Origin: Acestrorhynchus altus
Taxonomy: Eukaryota > Chordata > Actinopteri > Characiformes > Acestrorhynchidae
Assembly (NCBI GenBank): GCA_034509495.1
Contig: CM067508.1
Span: forward strand, 31,757,071 to 31,821,070
Direction: 5' to 3'
Length of the DNA: 64,000 nt
Position 1 is the stretch's first letter. Each line of letters opens with the position of its first letter. Under the pieces are notes generated by a model. It worked only from the letters and a program-made list of their open reading frames with translations, had not been told where the DNA came from and did no database searches. A program made the translations under genes and the position numbers. Of this stretch, positions 43,989-57,700 are shown piece after piece.

Positions 43989-46398
43989 GTGTGTGTGGTA
44001 CATGTTGCCAGCTTTGCGGCTGTCTCCTGTACGAAACGTCTGTTACGTAAAGCAGTTTGCTGAGTGAAGCGTCAGACACTGTGTGTTGACATGGCTCAGG
44101 CCCAAGCGCACTCACCGCCTCCTGATTTACCCCCCCCTGCATAGCTGCATTACTGACGGCATCTAATGAACCCTACCGGACACTCACTCTGCCCGAAGGC
44201 ACCCGTCCAAACAGCAGCCTGCCCCATTTTTTGGGTTACGGTTTGCCGTAACGGGGAGATGTGTACTTGACGGCGTGGATTTGGATCAAGATCATGCGGA
44301 CGGGTTGTTGCTGCTTTAGCAAAAAGAGTCAGGTTACATTACATCACATGGTAACAGGGCAGCAGTTCTTGTAGAGCCTGACATTGAAGTCTGACAGCGG
44401 GGTTTTGAAGGACAGCATGGGCAGAGTGTTAATGGAGACAGTGGCTCCTAACACGTACACCATAGGTCCAAATGTTTGTGGACACCTGAAGAACCATCTG
44501 TTAAGCATGGTGATGGGAGCATCAAGCACTGGGGTCCGGGGTTTGGATGCATTGTGCAAACTGGTTGAAATAGTGAAAGCGGACTATTTCGGAATTCCTC
44601 GGCATGACCCCGAACCATCTGGCTGTCACATATAGCTCGTCTATTCCCTGTAGAGAAGCCAATAGAATAGGACCCTCTAGAGCAGATAAACATGAACCTC
44701 GGGTGTGGATTAGAGGGGTATAGAGCCGCCAAGCCTCCGAGCATGATCAAATGCACTCCTGCAGCCTTATACCTTTGGCCCCAGCAGGAGCAGGACATGC
44801 TGACCAGTCATGCTCATTCAGTTTTACACGAGCCATTTTGTTCTGTCGTTGGAGCTCTCAAAATGTCTCCTCAGTGTGTTGCCCTCAATGTCATTCCACA
44901 CAAACATACACAAACGCAGAGTAACCACACGTTCCACGCCAACACTTTTCAAACATTTCAAATAGTTCAATACTTTACTAATGAACTGGACATAATATAT
45001 GAAGATAGTCGCAGTAAACAGTTTGCTCTAAATCAAGGACTGCAGACCACCAGAGATTCAGTCATGAGTCATGACCAACATACCTGGGGGGCTGTACTGG
45101 GATTTTTATTTTAGGACACAGGAATATTTCTACCATAGAATGTATAACAGGTGACGTCATACGGTCTCAAACAGATCTTCAGACCCTCAAATGAGACTTT
45201 CATTCGATATGTCTGATAACATCCAATCAGACCTCAGAGATATCAATTAAATCACAATTCAGGGGATCATTTTACACTTGAGAATCACCACCTTTAAATT
45301 AGGAGGTCTTCAAGGGTTCTTCAAGGGGAAATGGTTATATATAGAACCATATCACTCAAGCAACTTCTGGAATGCATGAACAAAGATACATACAATAATA
45401 AGCTCTTCTGGTGGTTCTTTACAGACGTTCTGCTTAAAAAGTGGTTCATCATCAAAGGGTTCCACTACAGTTGTTGAAAAATCCCTTTTCAGTACTATAA
45501 TCGAGTATATCTTGCTCATCTTCCTTCTACAAAGCTTTATTTAGGTGCACAAAACCTTGTATCACAATTTTTGACATTGCAAGTTTGGCTGTTCTTTACA
45601 TTTTGGCAAATCTGATGCAGACCAATAGATATGCTATATAAAATTTTATATTGACTTCCACTCAAATGTACAAAGGTTTTTGCTTGACACACATCGAAAA
45701 TGAACCCCTAAAAACCATGAACACACATTCTTATCGTGCTCCTGCCCCCGTGACTGCTGGACTGGTGTTAAACACTGCTTGTGTAATGATCAGAATGATC
45801 CATCAACCCATCAATGCATCTAACAGTCAATCGAACAGCGTATACTGATGTACGGGGTCGATAATTGACCCCAAAGCCGGCACTCTCAGGGACACTCAGT
45901 GGAAAGTCTGCCTGTCAAATCAACTGAAACCACGCGAGCACATCGGACCCCTCTCTCTGGGACCTCTCACTCTCGTCCCATGCTGCCTCAAACAGAACTC
46001 CAAAACCTGCCAGAAAACAGCTCGCTTACCTGCCTCTGCCAGCTTCTTGGAGAGTGAAATCTGAGTGCAGAGACCACCACAGAGGAATCGAGGTTTGGTA
46101 ACAGCAAATTCAACTAAACAGCTTCTGGTGAGCGTTAAGGGGGGCTGTCGGAGCAGTGGAATTAGAACTGCTCTACGGGAGTACTTGTTCGCTGCCTGTT
46201 CCCTCCCCCAAACACACACACGCATGCACACCCCTCCCTCCACATCTATGTCATCTGTGCCCAAGTGCTGAGCTCCTCATGGAAATTTTGCACAGGAGGA
46301 ATTTCTCTCTATTCAGGAGACAATGGCCTCTCTCCTCTCTGCAGGAGCAGCAGCGGGACACTAATTAAATTAACCTCAATGAATGAGTTCTTCTAGTT

Positions 46399-46457
<59 letters not shown>

Positions 46458-48658
46458 CAAAGGCTTTCAAAACCCTCAGGGACAAAGTGCCCGAAGTGTA
46501 CACACACAGAGCTTCACAGTGTGAGCCCATTTTACAGCTCAGCTATCAGCTCTACTACTGTCCTATTGTCTGTGCTGGAGTGTTTTATTTACCGCAGATA
46601 CCACAATGCAAATACAGTTTTCCAGCTTATATACATCATTTAAAACCATTCGTCTCTGCAACGAAAGTGTTTGTATGGAAAGCACAGACTCAAGTAAACA
46701 AATACAGTAAAAAAAAAAAAAAAACAGCTGTCAAATCGATTGATCACAATTAAATTGCAGAAAACTGTGCAGAAGACTCACCTTTCTTAATCGATGGTCC
46801 TAAAATGACCCACCACCCAAATCACACCTGCTCTGTTTCTCTGCAGACTTTACTCTCCTCCTTTCACCCTGATCGCCAATGCTCAGGACCCCACAGGACC
46901 ACAGAGCAGCTATTGTGTGGGTGGTGGGTCATTCTCAGCACTGCTGTCACACTGACGTGGTGGTGGTGTGTTAGTGTGTGTTGTGCTGGTATGAGTGGAT
47001 CAGACGCACCAGTGCTGCTGGAGTGTTTAACCACTCACTGTCCACTCTAGTAGACACTCCCACCTAGTTCCTCCACCTTGTAGATGTAAAGTCAGAGACA
47101 AAAGCTCATCGGTGTCTGCACAGCTTGTGTCGGTCATCCTCTAGTCCTTCATCAGTGCTCACAGGACACTGCTCACCAAGCTGGATGTTTCTGGTTGGTG
47201 GACTGTTCTAAGTCTAGCAGTGACACTGAGGGGTTTAAACACTCCAGCAGGCCGCCTGACACACTCTGAGATGCTGATTTTCAATAACAAGATACACCCC
47301 AATATCTCAAAATGACAGGCCAGGAGACAACGGAAGGCAGCTTTAATCAAAGGTAAATAAACAGTGAAAATCAATATATTGTTCTAGTTTTAAGGAGATT
47401 CTCGCTGAAAGGTTAAACGCTGCTCTGGGAACATGAGTTTGCATCGATGGATACGTAACCTAATTCTGTGACTGTTATAAAACCCACTTCTGACATCAGG
47501 TCAGAGATGCATTTCCTACCCATGTCTGAGAGGAGAACTTTGGCTCCCTCTAATGGTCGAAATAGGATGTGCTTCCTTAATCATCTCATTATTAGTAGTA
47601 AGCCTTACCATTATGACCACCATCTTGTTTCCACACTAGTGTCCATTTCACCAGCTCCTTTTACCATCCTGGAGCACTTTGTAGTTGTATAATCACACGC
47701 TGTAGTTCATCTGTTTCTCTGCATACTTTATTCTCCTCCTTTCACCCTGACCTTCAATGCACAGGACCCCACAGGACCACCACAGAGCAGCTATTATGTG
47801 GGTGGTGGGTCATTCTCAGCACTGCAGTCACACTGACTGGTTTGATTTCACACTTGGTGGAGTTTTCTTGGGCAGGTAAAAACAGTGACCACACAAGACC
47901 CTTTAGAGGAGGTGGTCTCTGTCCAATCCCAAGCGAGCTCTGGAGCGCATTGTTTGTGGGTGAGAACGTGATCAGACCTCAACCAAGGCTCAAACATTAG
48001 GTGTACTGGGCAGGTTTGAACTTAATGAACTTAATGGTTCTGCAGGTGTAGTTTAAAGCTGGTATACTGGTCAGACAGCTATGAACAAACATCTCAGCCA
48101 CTGCTTCATGTTAGGAATCTGTACTGTTCCAAAACACCTTCTCTCTGTATTTACTCTCTTGCTCCGTCTGCCGCACTTTGTGAAAAATAACCAAACCCAA
48201 TGAGAAACGCTCCAAGTTCAGCTGATTCAGAGCAAAACAAACCAAAACTTCAGGTGTGAAAATTACATTAAGACTCCTTAAACCCTCCCAACAAGTAAAC
48301 AAACAGGGTATTCTAAGTAGTCTGTCTAATAAAATAACTGATGCCCACAAAGCAGTAAAAAGATGACAAGAAAGAGTGCATAAGTAAAGAGTTTTCAGGC
48401 AGATAACAGGAACTGTGGTGGTTCAGGTCTCAGGTAATGGCCGATTAAGCTGAACAATCTGTCCATCTTTACTAGAGTGGCAAATCAAACCCCCCTGTTT
48501 GTCTGAGAAAGGCCTTCGGGAAGACTGATCAGACCCTGGGGTGCACTGCTCCAGCAACTCCTGCATCAATATGACTGACCATGAACGAAATTTCGGAACT
48601 ACCATTAAAAGTGCTTTAACCTCAGTTGGCCAAAACACTCATCATTTTTATTTTTTTA

Positions 48659-48712
<54 letters not shown>

Positions 48713-51700
48713 CATTTTTTGACTAATCAAGGATTTCCTGACAATTTATGAGGTAAGTCATTGGTGACGTGATATTAGTGCTTGGAATACATAACCTAGT
48801 ACTGGAACAAATGGCAGGCGCTGTGTAAGTGCTCACTGTCTGTGTGCCCACTCACATGGACTGTGAGGAGCCTCTAAATAATAGGTTGTAAAGCCTTTCT
48901 CAGGTTTATAAATAGAGCTTTCTGCCATTAAAAGAAATGTCTTCCACCGATAAGCTCAGAAGAACAGATAGAACTTATCAGCTGCATCCTGCTACAGCCA
49001 ATAGAGCAGCTCACTCACCCATCCACCCTGCTGGATGATGAAATCAGCCTCTGCTTCTTCAAGGTAACGCACACCCAAGGCAAGCAGAGAGGTCAGCGGC
49101 TGTCCCTCGGCCTGCAGAGCCTGCAACAACGCTAAAGGTACCAGGACCTACATCAAAACAAAAAGGAACAAACGAAGTGGGGTGATTTTGGGTTTACACA
49201 TTTACTATACACTGATCAACCATTACATTATGACCATCTCATTCTCTCTCAACTCCTCGTCAAACAGGAGCACTTTGTAGATCTATAATTACAGACTGTA
49301 GTTATTCTGTCCACAGGACACTGTTGGCTGGATATTTCTGGTTGGTGGACTATTCTCAGTCCAGCAGTGACACTCAGGGGTTTAAATACTCCAGTTTCTG
49401 ACCATTAAAGAACCGGTCATAATGATATGGCTGATCAGGTTTAAAATAAGGGCCTTCGTGGCCTGCACACTCTCTCACCTTGCTCCAGCCCCCCTGAGAA
49501 TGAGACGACACCTCCTGCACTGCAGTTCGGAAGCCGTCATAGTCCAGCTGGCTGCACAAAACACACTTATTTACTGCACTAATTAAGTATGATATCTGTT
49601 GAAAAACGTGTCCAATTTTTTTAAATTAATCGGTTACGGCGGGTATGGTGGACAAAGTCAGCTGTCTCCGTGTCATGAATAGGAATTTGTTTGAGCCAGA
49701 CCAGAACTAATATGATAAACGAATTAATTTCACGTGAAAATGATCCACACTGCAATTTAGAAAGTGATGCATTGTACCAACAGCCTCCCCTTGGAAAGGG
49801 GACTGATACTGACCCACTGAGAAGTGTACGTGTGGCTGAGGCCAGGTGTGTGTCCAGGTCTCGTGTGACACGGTCTCCAAGGACAGCTAGACTGTCCTCT
49901 ATAGAGCTCTCAGGATTAGCTGGACTAAACACTGGGGAAGTGTGTCGGTCAAAGCCTGTCCTGGGAAAAGCTACAGACATGAGAAACAAAAAGAAAGAAA
50001 GTAAAACAATGAAACTGACAGTTAGCTAAATAAAGACTGACATACAGGGGTTGGACAATGAAACTGAAACACCTGATTTTAGATCACAATAATTGATTAG
50101 TATGGTGAACTAGGGCCTTTTGCGCCCAATACAGTGTCAATTCGTCTTGGGAATGACATTTTTTGGATACAAACCGGGTTAACACCCCAACATCCCTTTC
50201 AGACAGCTTCCACTTTCGTCCACAGTTAATCCTGTTGGATGTGGTTGGTCCTTCTTGGTGGTGCTGACGTTACCCTGGATACCGTGGCTCTTACATCACA
50301 AAGACTTGCTGTCTTGGTCACAGATGCGCCAGCAAGACGTGCACCAACAATTTGTCCTCTTTTGAACTGTATGTCCCCCATAATGTTGTGTTCATTGCAA
50401 TAATTTGAGCAAAACTGTGCTCTTACCTGCTAATTGAACCTCCACACTCTGCTCTTATTGGCCACCAGGCTGCTCCAATTTAGCCATGAAACCTCCCACA
50501 CTACAATGACAGGTGCTTCAGTTTCATTGTCCAACCCCTGTATTTCTGAGCCAATAACAACTGCCCAATGTTAGTACCTCTGCCAACTGATCAGAGTCTG
50601 AGTTGCAAGATGTTCACACAGCAGGTAAAGTGGTCCAATCTGATTTTCTCACAGGAGGTTTGATTTAAAAAGCCACACAAATGTGTCACAGATTTGTGTC
50701 ACACACTTTTACCTGCTGTGTGAACGCAGCCTAAAGCCCTTTTCAGACGGGTTTAGTTTTGCCTGGAAGGTGAAGTAAAGAAAGTCCAAACCATCCAAAA
50801 AAAGTGCTCATGCTGCCCAGGAACCGGATTAGAACCTGTTCCATGTTGGTGGAAAAGGGCCCTTCATGAAAAACCATGGGATCTTTCACCCACCGAGTGT
50901 GAAGAACTGGTGGGCTTCTGTGAGAGTCTCTCCAGATCAGGGAGGGGGGTATATAAGTATATCGTTCTAATATCTGTCGGGGAAACCCAAATGTAGCCAA
51001 TTTTTCATCACTTTAATTGGGATGAGGGGTCCAGAGGAAAATGTGCACATATTCAACTTTATCAAGATATCATATCCTCATAAGTAAGATGGCCACAACA
51101 AAAAGGTCACGTGACTGAAACCTTGGAATATCTGCACTAAACACACCGTAAAACTACTTTTACGGTACTCCCTGACTCCCATTGTGTGAACTCCAGCGGT
51201 GTAGCTAACTACCCTCAGAATTCTTAAGTTTCTGTTTGTAAGGAAGAAATAATCTAGAGTTACAGTAGATTCAGGAATTGCGAGCGTGGTCATACTGCTC
51301 CACGGCACCCTTCCAAAAAAGGGAAATGCTGAATCATCAACAGTCAGTTATGAACAACAAGACCTCCAAAACATCTAAACATGCCTAAACATCTGATCTG
51401 CAATCATTTAAGTGCCTTACAAGCAGCGATCTCGTCCTCCAGCTGCTTCAGCTCCTCCTCAATCTGATGCTTCACCCTGCTGGTCTGATCCACATCTTTC
51501 TCCTGTGATGTCTGTCCAGTTTCTGCCAATCAGAGAAAGATTTGACCTGAAGCGGTGCATCAAAAGACACAGAGTACAGAGTACGATACCAACGTATTTT
51601 GTCTGCAAGGGAAAATATCGCAACAAATATTGTGTATCTTCAAAATGTCTTTAAATATATTTTCATTACCGTCATTGTAGCAAAATGTAAACACATAAAA

Positions 51701-54700
51701 CAAATAGGATTTATTTTAAATAAAGTTTTGGAGAGACCTGTGTTTTACTGTGTATTCGCAGGGTTGAAATTGGTACTTCTAAGGGTAAAGCAGTTTACAG
51801 TCTGTAATTAGAGAACGACTGAGTGCTCCTGTATGGTCAGCAGAGCTGATACAGTGGACAATGAATATAGAGACAAGGAGATGGTCATAATGTGATCGGT
51901 TGATCTGTGTACAACAATGTATATAAAATAAATAAAATATTCAAACATTTTCGTTCATTTTTCTTCCAGGCAAAGTCGCCGCTACGACAACAGATTTTAA
52001 ACAGATTTTAGGAAGGATATCACGCACTTCCTCACTCGAGAGTGTGCTCGCACGACACCCTGAAATAGGAGAATCTGACTATAACTGAAAAAGGTGTGCT
52101 ATTAAAAAGAGACTAAAGTACTGAAAAGTACCGTGTGGTTCAGGTATTACATTCCAGGTACCAGTACCAGCACCGTAATGGTTCATATGTGAATACTACT
52201 CAACTCTAATACAGACAAGCGACTGCTTTAGGAACCTTTAACTCCAAGAGCCTGAGAACCACACATTGCAGGCAGTTACATGTTTCCAGGCTTCGTATCA
52301 GGATCATTCCAGGATCAGAGTAACCTGCAGACATGATGCACATACCAGAAAAAACTACCAAGACTTACCACTGGACCAAGGCTCATCAATGTGTGATGAA
52401 TTATCAGTGAGTAATCCTTTTTAGAAAACAGCTACATTCGTTTGCAACTGAATTAAATCCCAGTTTAAATGCAAAAAGGAGCTTCCAGTGCATGTTTACT
52501 TCTCTGTCCATGTGTACATGCTCCACCTGCATACAGACTCTGACTGATCAGTGAGAGGGGCGGGGCTAATGACATCACTGACCCAGTTTTGGGGTTCTAA
52601 ATAAAAATGAGAAAGGACGGGCTGTCTGCGATCTTTTCTTGTTCACATTTCAGAATAAAAGTCCTGAGAAAGAATAATACTGATGAATGAATAACAAAAA
52701 TAACATTCAGGTTATTTTTCTACAACCGTCAAGTACTGAAGAACTTATCATAATCATAATATCCTTCTTATATCTAATCATTACAAATAATTAATCAAAA
52801 TTATTGCACCAGCTCAAAAACTCTGGATGATCAGGATGATAAAAAAAAATGTACTAATAACAGATGAACTGAACTCAGATCCAGTTACAGCTCAAATTAT
52901 GGCTGGACAAAGCTCATCTGAGAAGTGTCTGGATGGAAAACTCCTATTTGACCAGAGGCACTGCTGCTGGACAGCAGGCCGAGAGGACACTAGGACGAGG
53001 TGTGCTGCACTCAGATCCAGTGGGGTGCAAGTAATCCACACTGATTGCACTCGACAGGCTGTGAGGGCGTGGGCTGGGCCGAGCGGAAAGCAGGGATCAG
53101 AAGCTCATCTCTCTGCTTTTGAACCACGCTGAATGAAAACTGCAGCAGAAGAAACACAGCACAGACCTGATCTACAGGCTTCTGTGCCTGAGGGGCCGTG
53201 CCATCCCTGCTATTTCACTATGATCAAAGCCAGATGCTCATTTCCGAGGCAAAGACGAATGAACATCCAGTAGACAAACAATATGACTTGTGCTGGCATG
53301 AGTGAATCACACACAACGGTGCTGCTGCAGTCTGCTCACCTCGTAGATGTAAAGTCAGACAGAAGTTCGCCTGTTTCTGCAGTTTGTGTTGGCCGTCCTC
53401 TAGTCCTTCATCAGTGCTCACAGGACGCTGCTGGATGGATATTTCAGTCCAGCAGTGACACTGAGGGGTTTAAACACTCCAGCAGCACTGGAGTCTGACC
53501 CACTCATGCCAGCCTTCAGAGAAGCCTAATGATAATACATCTACACATTTTATGTAATATATGATTCTTAAGGTTGGCTCTAAAAAAATGTGAATATTAT
53601 TAAAAAGCTCATTTGTAATCACAATTTCATTCAAAAAGGTAAATGGTCAATTTCAAACCTTTTTAATTTTAAGACTAGAATTTTTTAATTCAAACAATAA
53701 AGCTTGAAATATATCATTTTAAATCTAATGAATCTAAAATATTAAAAAAGTTAATTTTTTCATGGTTTTGAAACTCGCTTCTAAGTTAAAGCCCTATTTG
53801 GACGGGATTTGTTTTACAGGAGGACATGGAGTAATTTTACTACAGGAATTCTTTATGACCGATTTGCACGGGTATAACTCAAAAATTTAGTCCATAATTT
53901 TGCCAGGTAGGAATGACCCAGGGTATCGTTGTCATGTACAACAAAACTAAATGCCTCCACAAAATAGCGCTGAATTTTCACTGATGCGGATTAAAATGCC
54001 TGACATTAAAATGCCTGACATGGTGCAATTTGACAGGACTAAAATCACTAAAAAGGATTTACCCCACCTCCCCCTGTTAAACTAATCCCAATCAAATATT
54101 ATATTTTAATAAATAAATCTAGACTGTCTCATATAAACTGTTACTAAATACTGTTACAGTATTAATCAGCAGCACATTTTATCTAAACTATGGCTGTATT
54201 ATTAAAAGAAAAGTCTGATTTCCGAGAGTATTTGTTGTGAAACCTGAGAAATAGAGCAGGATTAGTTTTCTCAGTGCACGTATACACCTTACTCCGAGTC
54301 CTTTCACTGTTCTCAGTCTGCACAGGCACGCTTCCTGATGAGCTGTGGTGTTCCCCGTTCAGCTGGGACTCCGCCTTCGTCCTGCCTTATTCACATTCTT
54401 CTGTCCATTTTAACGTGTTGGCTGGATTAGTGATCGGATCTGCGGTTTCTGCAGTTATCAGATTACTGTGCGATTGTAAACACAGTCATATTAAAGAAAT
54501 GTATACAGTACAGCTGCTACCTGCTAGAACTGTGTGGATGGACCTCTCCTTGCACCAGTGAGAAGTGGTGGGCAATGGGGTCATCCGAGACAGCAGTGCT
54601 GCTAGAGTGTTTAAACCCTTTGTAGTCCACCAATCCGAAATACCCAGTCAACAGTGTCCTGTGAGCACTGACCAAGGACTAGATGAGGCTGTGTCTTAAT

Positions 54701-57700
54701 AGGATGGACACAGCGTTTAAACACTCCAGCAGCACCGCTGCGTCTGGTCCACATGGACACTAAGTGTAGAAACTGTTCACGGTAAATGATTCACAGTGTA
54801 TTACTTTGGAAAGACCTCTCCTGCAAAGCTGCCTCTTCGGAATCACAAGGTTTTCCAACAGCAGCCACATGTGAGCCTGGCAGAGTTCACTACCACACCG
54901 TGGGCAGAAAAATTAACCTGCTGAGCTCAAACTCCCTTTGGAGATCAGGTATCTACACTACACTGCCCTCTTCTCCCCGCCACGAACAGCTGTGAACCTT
55001 CACCCTTTAATGTGTTTCTCTGTCCCTGCTTTGCCGAGGGCACAGACAGAACCCTCTCATTTCCGTGCGTCTCTGATCCATCACCAGAACATCTGTACCA
55101 TCCGTGCTGATGTGCAGAGAAGCTGAATTTTCTACCAGGCAATCTGCCCAGAGTTTGAATGCAATAAAAAAAATCCAGATAGGGGTGGGCAATATAATGC
55201 CATTTTATTGAAATCTGGAAAAATATGGTTATTATACAAAAACGATATTGTGGATTCTGTCAGTGTAAAAAAAGATCAACTGCACATTTCATTACAGATT
55301 GTAATCAGTGTTAAATTACAGAGATTTTATTCAGAATGTGCTGCACTTTCTGTAAGTCAAAATATGATAAATATCACGCACTGTGAACATATCTTTAAAT
55401 ATCCTACTATTTTATCATATCGCATTATAAGTTACTATGGAGCATTTCTATTGGTCCACTCTTCATAACATTTTAATACAATAAAAAAACAACTGGGATG
55501 TTTTGTGACTCAAATCTATTTATCAGCTTCAGTAAAAATGGATATACAGTATTTTTGTGTGACAGAAATTATGTTAAACAATCATGAACTCCATTACTGC
55601 ACACGAGAGCAATAAAATTACATAAAAATATATTAAATATTCAGAGAAGGCAAGGATGTTCCTCTAGGCAGACCCAGGATTGGCACATTGTGATACACAC
55701 TGGTGTTCACAATCATTCACCTGTAGGGCTGCACAATATCAGTATTTATACATCGATATTTATATTGATATAAACTGAGCGGGACATGGGCTGAGGAGAT
55801 ATTGTTTACAATTTTAAAGCTTTTAAATAATGTTCTGTTTCAATCTTGCAGAAAACATTTATTCAGCTCCGCGCCTGCTCACAGCTAACCCTCTACTCTG
55901 CTCCCCTCACCCCCACTCATTTTCTCAGACACAACACGGAGGTGAAAGAAGTCAGAGCTCTGGTGTGAAGATGGCTTACCGTGTATGAAGATGCAATGAA
56001 GATCAGATCTGGATCTTTTTAAATCTTGTTGAGTAAAAAGAAAGGATTGCATTGGGTGTTGTACATCAACATTCAGCTAAAATTTATTGGGATATCATTT
56101 TTGTACATATCGACCAGCCCTACATACTCTATACTCCATTTAACATTTTGGCACTTCCCCTTTTAACAGTGTAGGTCAGGGGCGTCCAATCAATCCACAA
56201 AAGCCCGCTGTGGCAGCAGGTTTTCATTCCAGCCAAATGGATCAGTTGTTTGAAAACTGGCCCGCTGATTAAATAAGTGAGATCAGGTGGTTCTAATTCT
56301 AAGTGGTTGTTTAGAATGAAAACCTGCAGCCACACCGGCCCTTTGCAGATAAGATTGGACACCCCTGGTGTGGGCTCATAGCCAGTGCACTGACTGAGTA
56401 ACATCTAGCCATGTTCACTTGGTATTTATTATTCATGCAAAAACTATTTCCTGATGAATTAAAGGTTATTTGAAGGAAGAAACGATATGGTTCTCACTCT
56501 GAAGCTGAACTACACTACTACAAACTACACCTATACACTGTTTATGCTTGTTTTAACAGGTATGTGAGGTAAATCTGTCACTGTTCACATGGTTCTTGCT
56601 TGGAGCAGTAAACATGCACTGGAAGCTCCTTTTGGCATTTAAACTGGGATTTAATTTGGTTGGAAACTAGTTAAACGTAGCTGTTTTCTGAACTGGTTTA
56701 CTTGCTGATATTGTGGAGTTTATATAGGACAAGTCTTATCATTTGTTATGAAGTGTGTATCATGTTTGTATGTTACTCTGATCCTGAGATAGAGAAGACT
56801 AGAAAACAGCAGGTAACATTGAGTTGAACACTATTACGGTAGGTTGTGTTTTAGGTTTTACAGTTAAATACTGATACTAACATTATATGTGTGACATTTT
56901 TATCATCATATAAAAATCATTTCCTTAAGCATATCGGGATATGAGCTTTTTAGTCATATCACCCAGCCCTACACAAAGCCACGATCATGACACCATTTTG
57001 GTCTGGTGGTGGCGATCAACACCAAATACAATCGTAACAAATAGTTTCAGAAAACTCACTACAACAAAGTAACAATGCCATATCTGGCCACATAAACAAT
57101 CATTACGTTTTACCACTTTGAAAGCTCTGCGGTGGTCTAGTAGGGCTTTGGCTGGTGAATAAAATAAGTCAAGTCTCATTTATTTTCAGTGATCAGCAGA
57201 GTATTTCCATTATTTTTAAACAATCATCAGAAGTATTTGAAGTATTTATATCACGCTCTTCTGCATCCTGTACATTCTGTACATGCCAGCTGAACAGCTA
57301 AACTGGCATAGGTGGTACTGACACAAAATACAGAGCTATGCATTTAGCTGCCCCTCCAACCCTGACCTGTCCTTTACAGCCGCCCCCCCCCACCCCACCC
57401 CGTCACAAGCCAAAGGTCAAGCTACTACAGTTACAAACTTGGCTCCAGTGTTGAGTTTAACACTTCTGAAAAATAACCCAACCACTACAACACACCGTTA
57501 GAATGAGTGGAGCCTCTGTGAGGTCTAGTGTGACAGTATACATTTTGCACTCATCTTTATAAATAGTTGCACCCAGAAGGAAGTGTTGGACTGCAGAGTT
57601 ATTGAGAAAGGTAAAGGTTACCAGAAGCAATAAATTATCACAAATGTGGGCAATATTTATTGATCTACACAAACAGAAGTCGTGTCTCTCCATACGGCGT

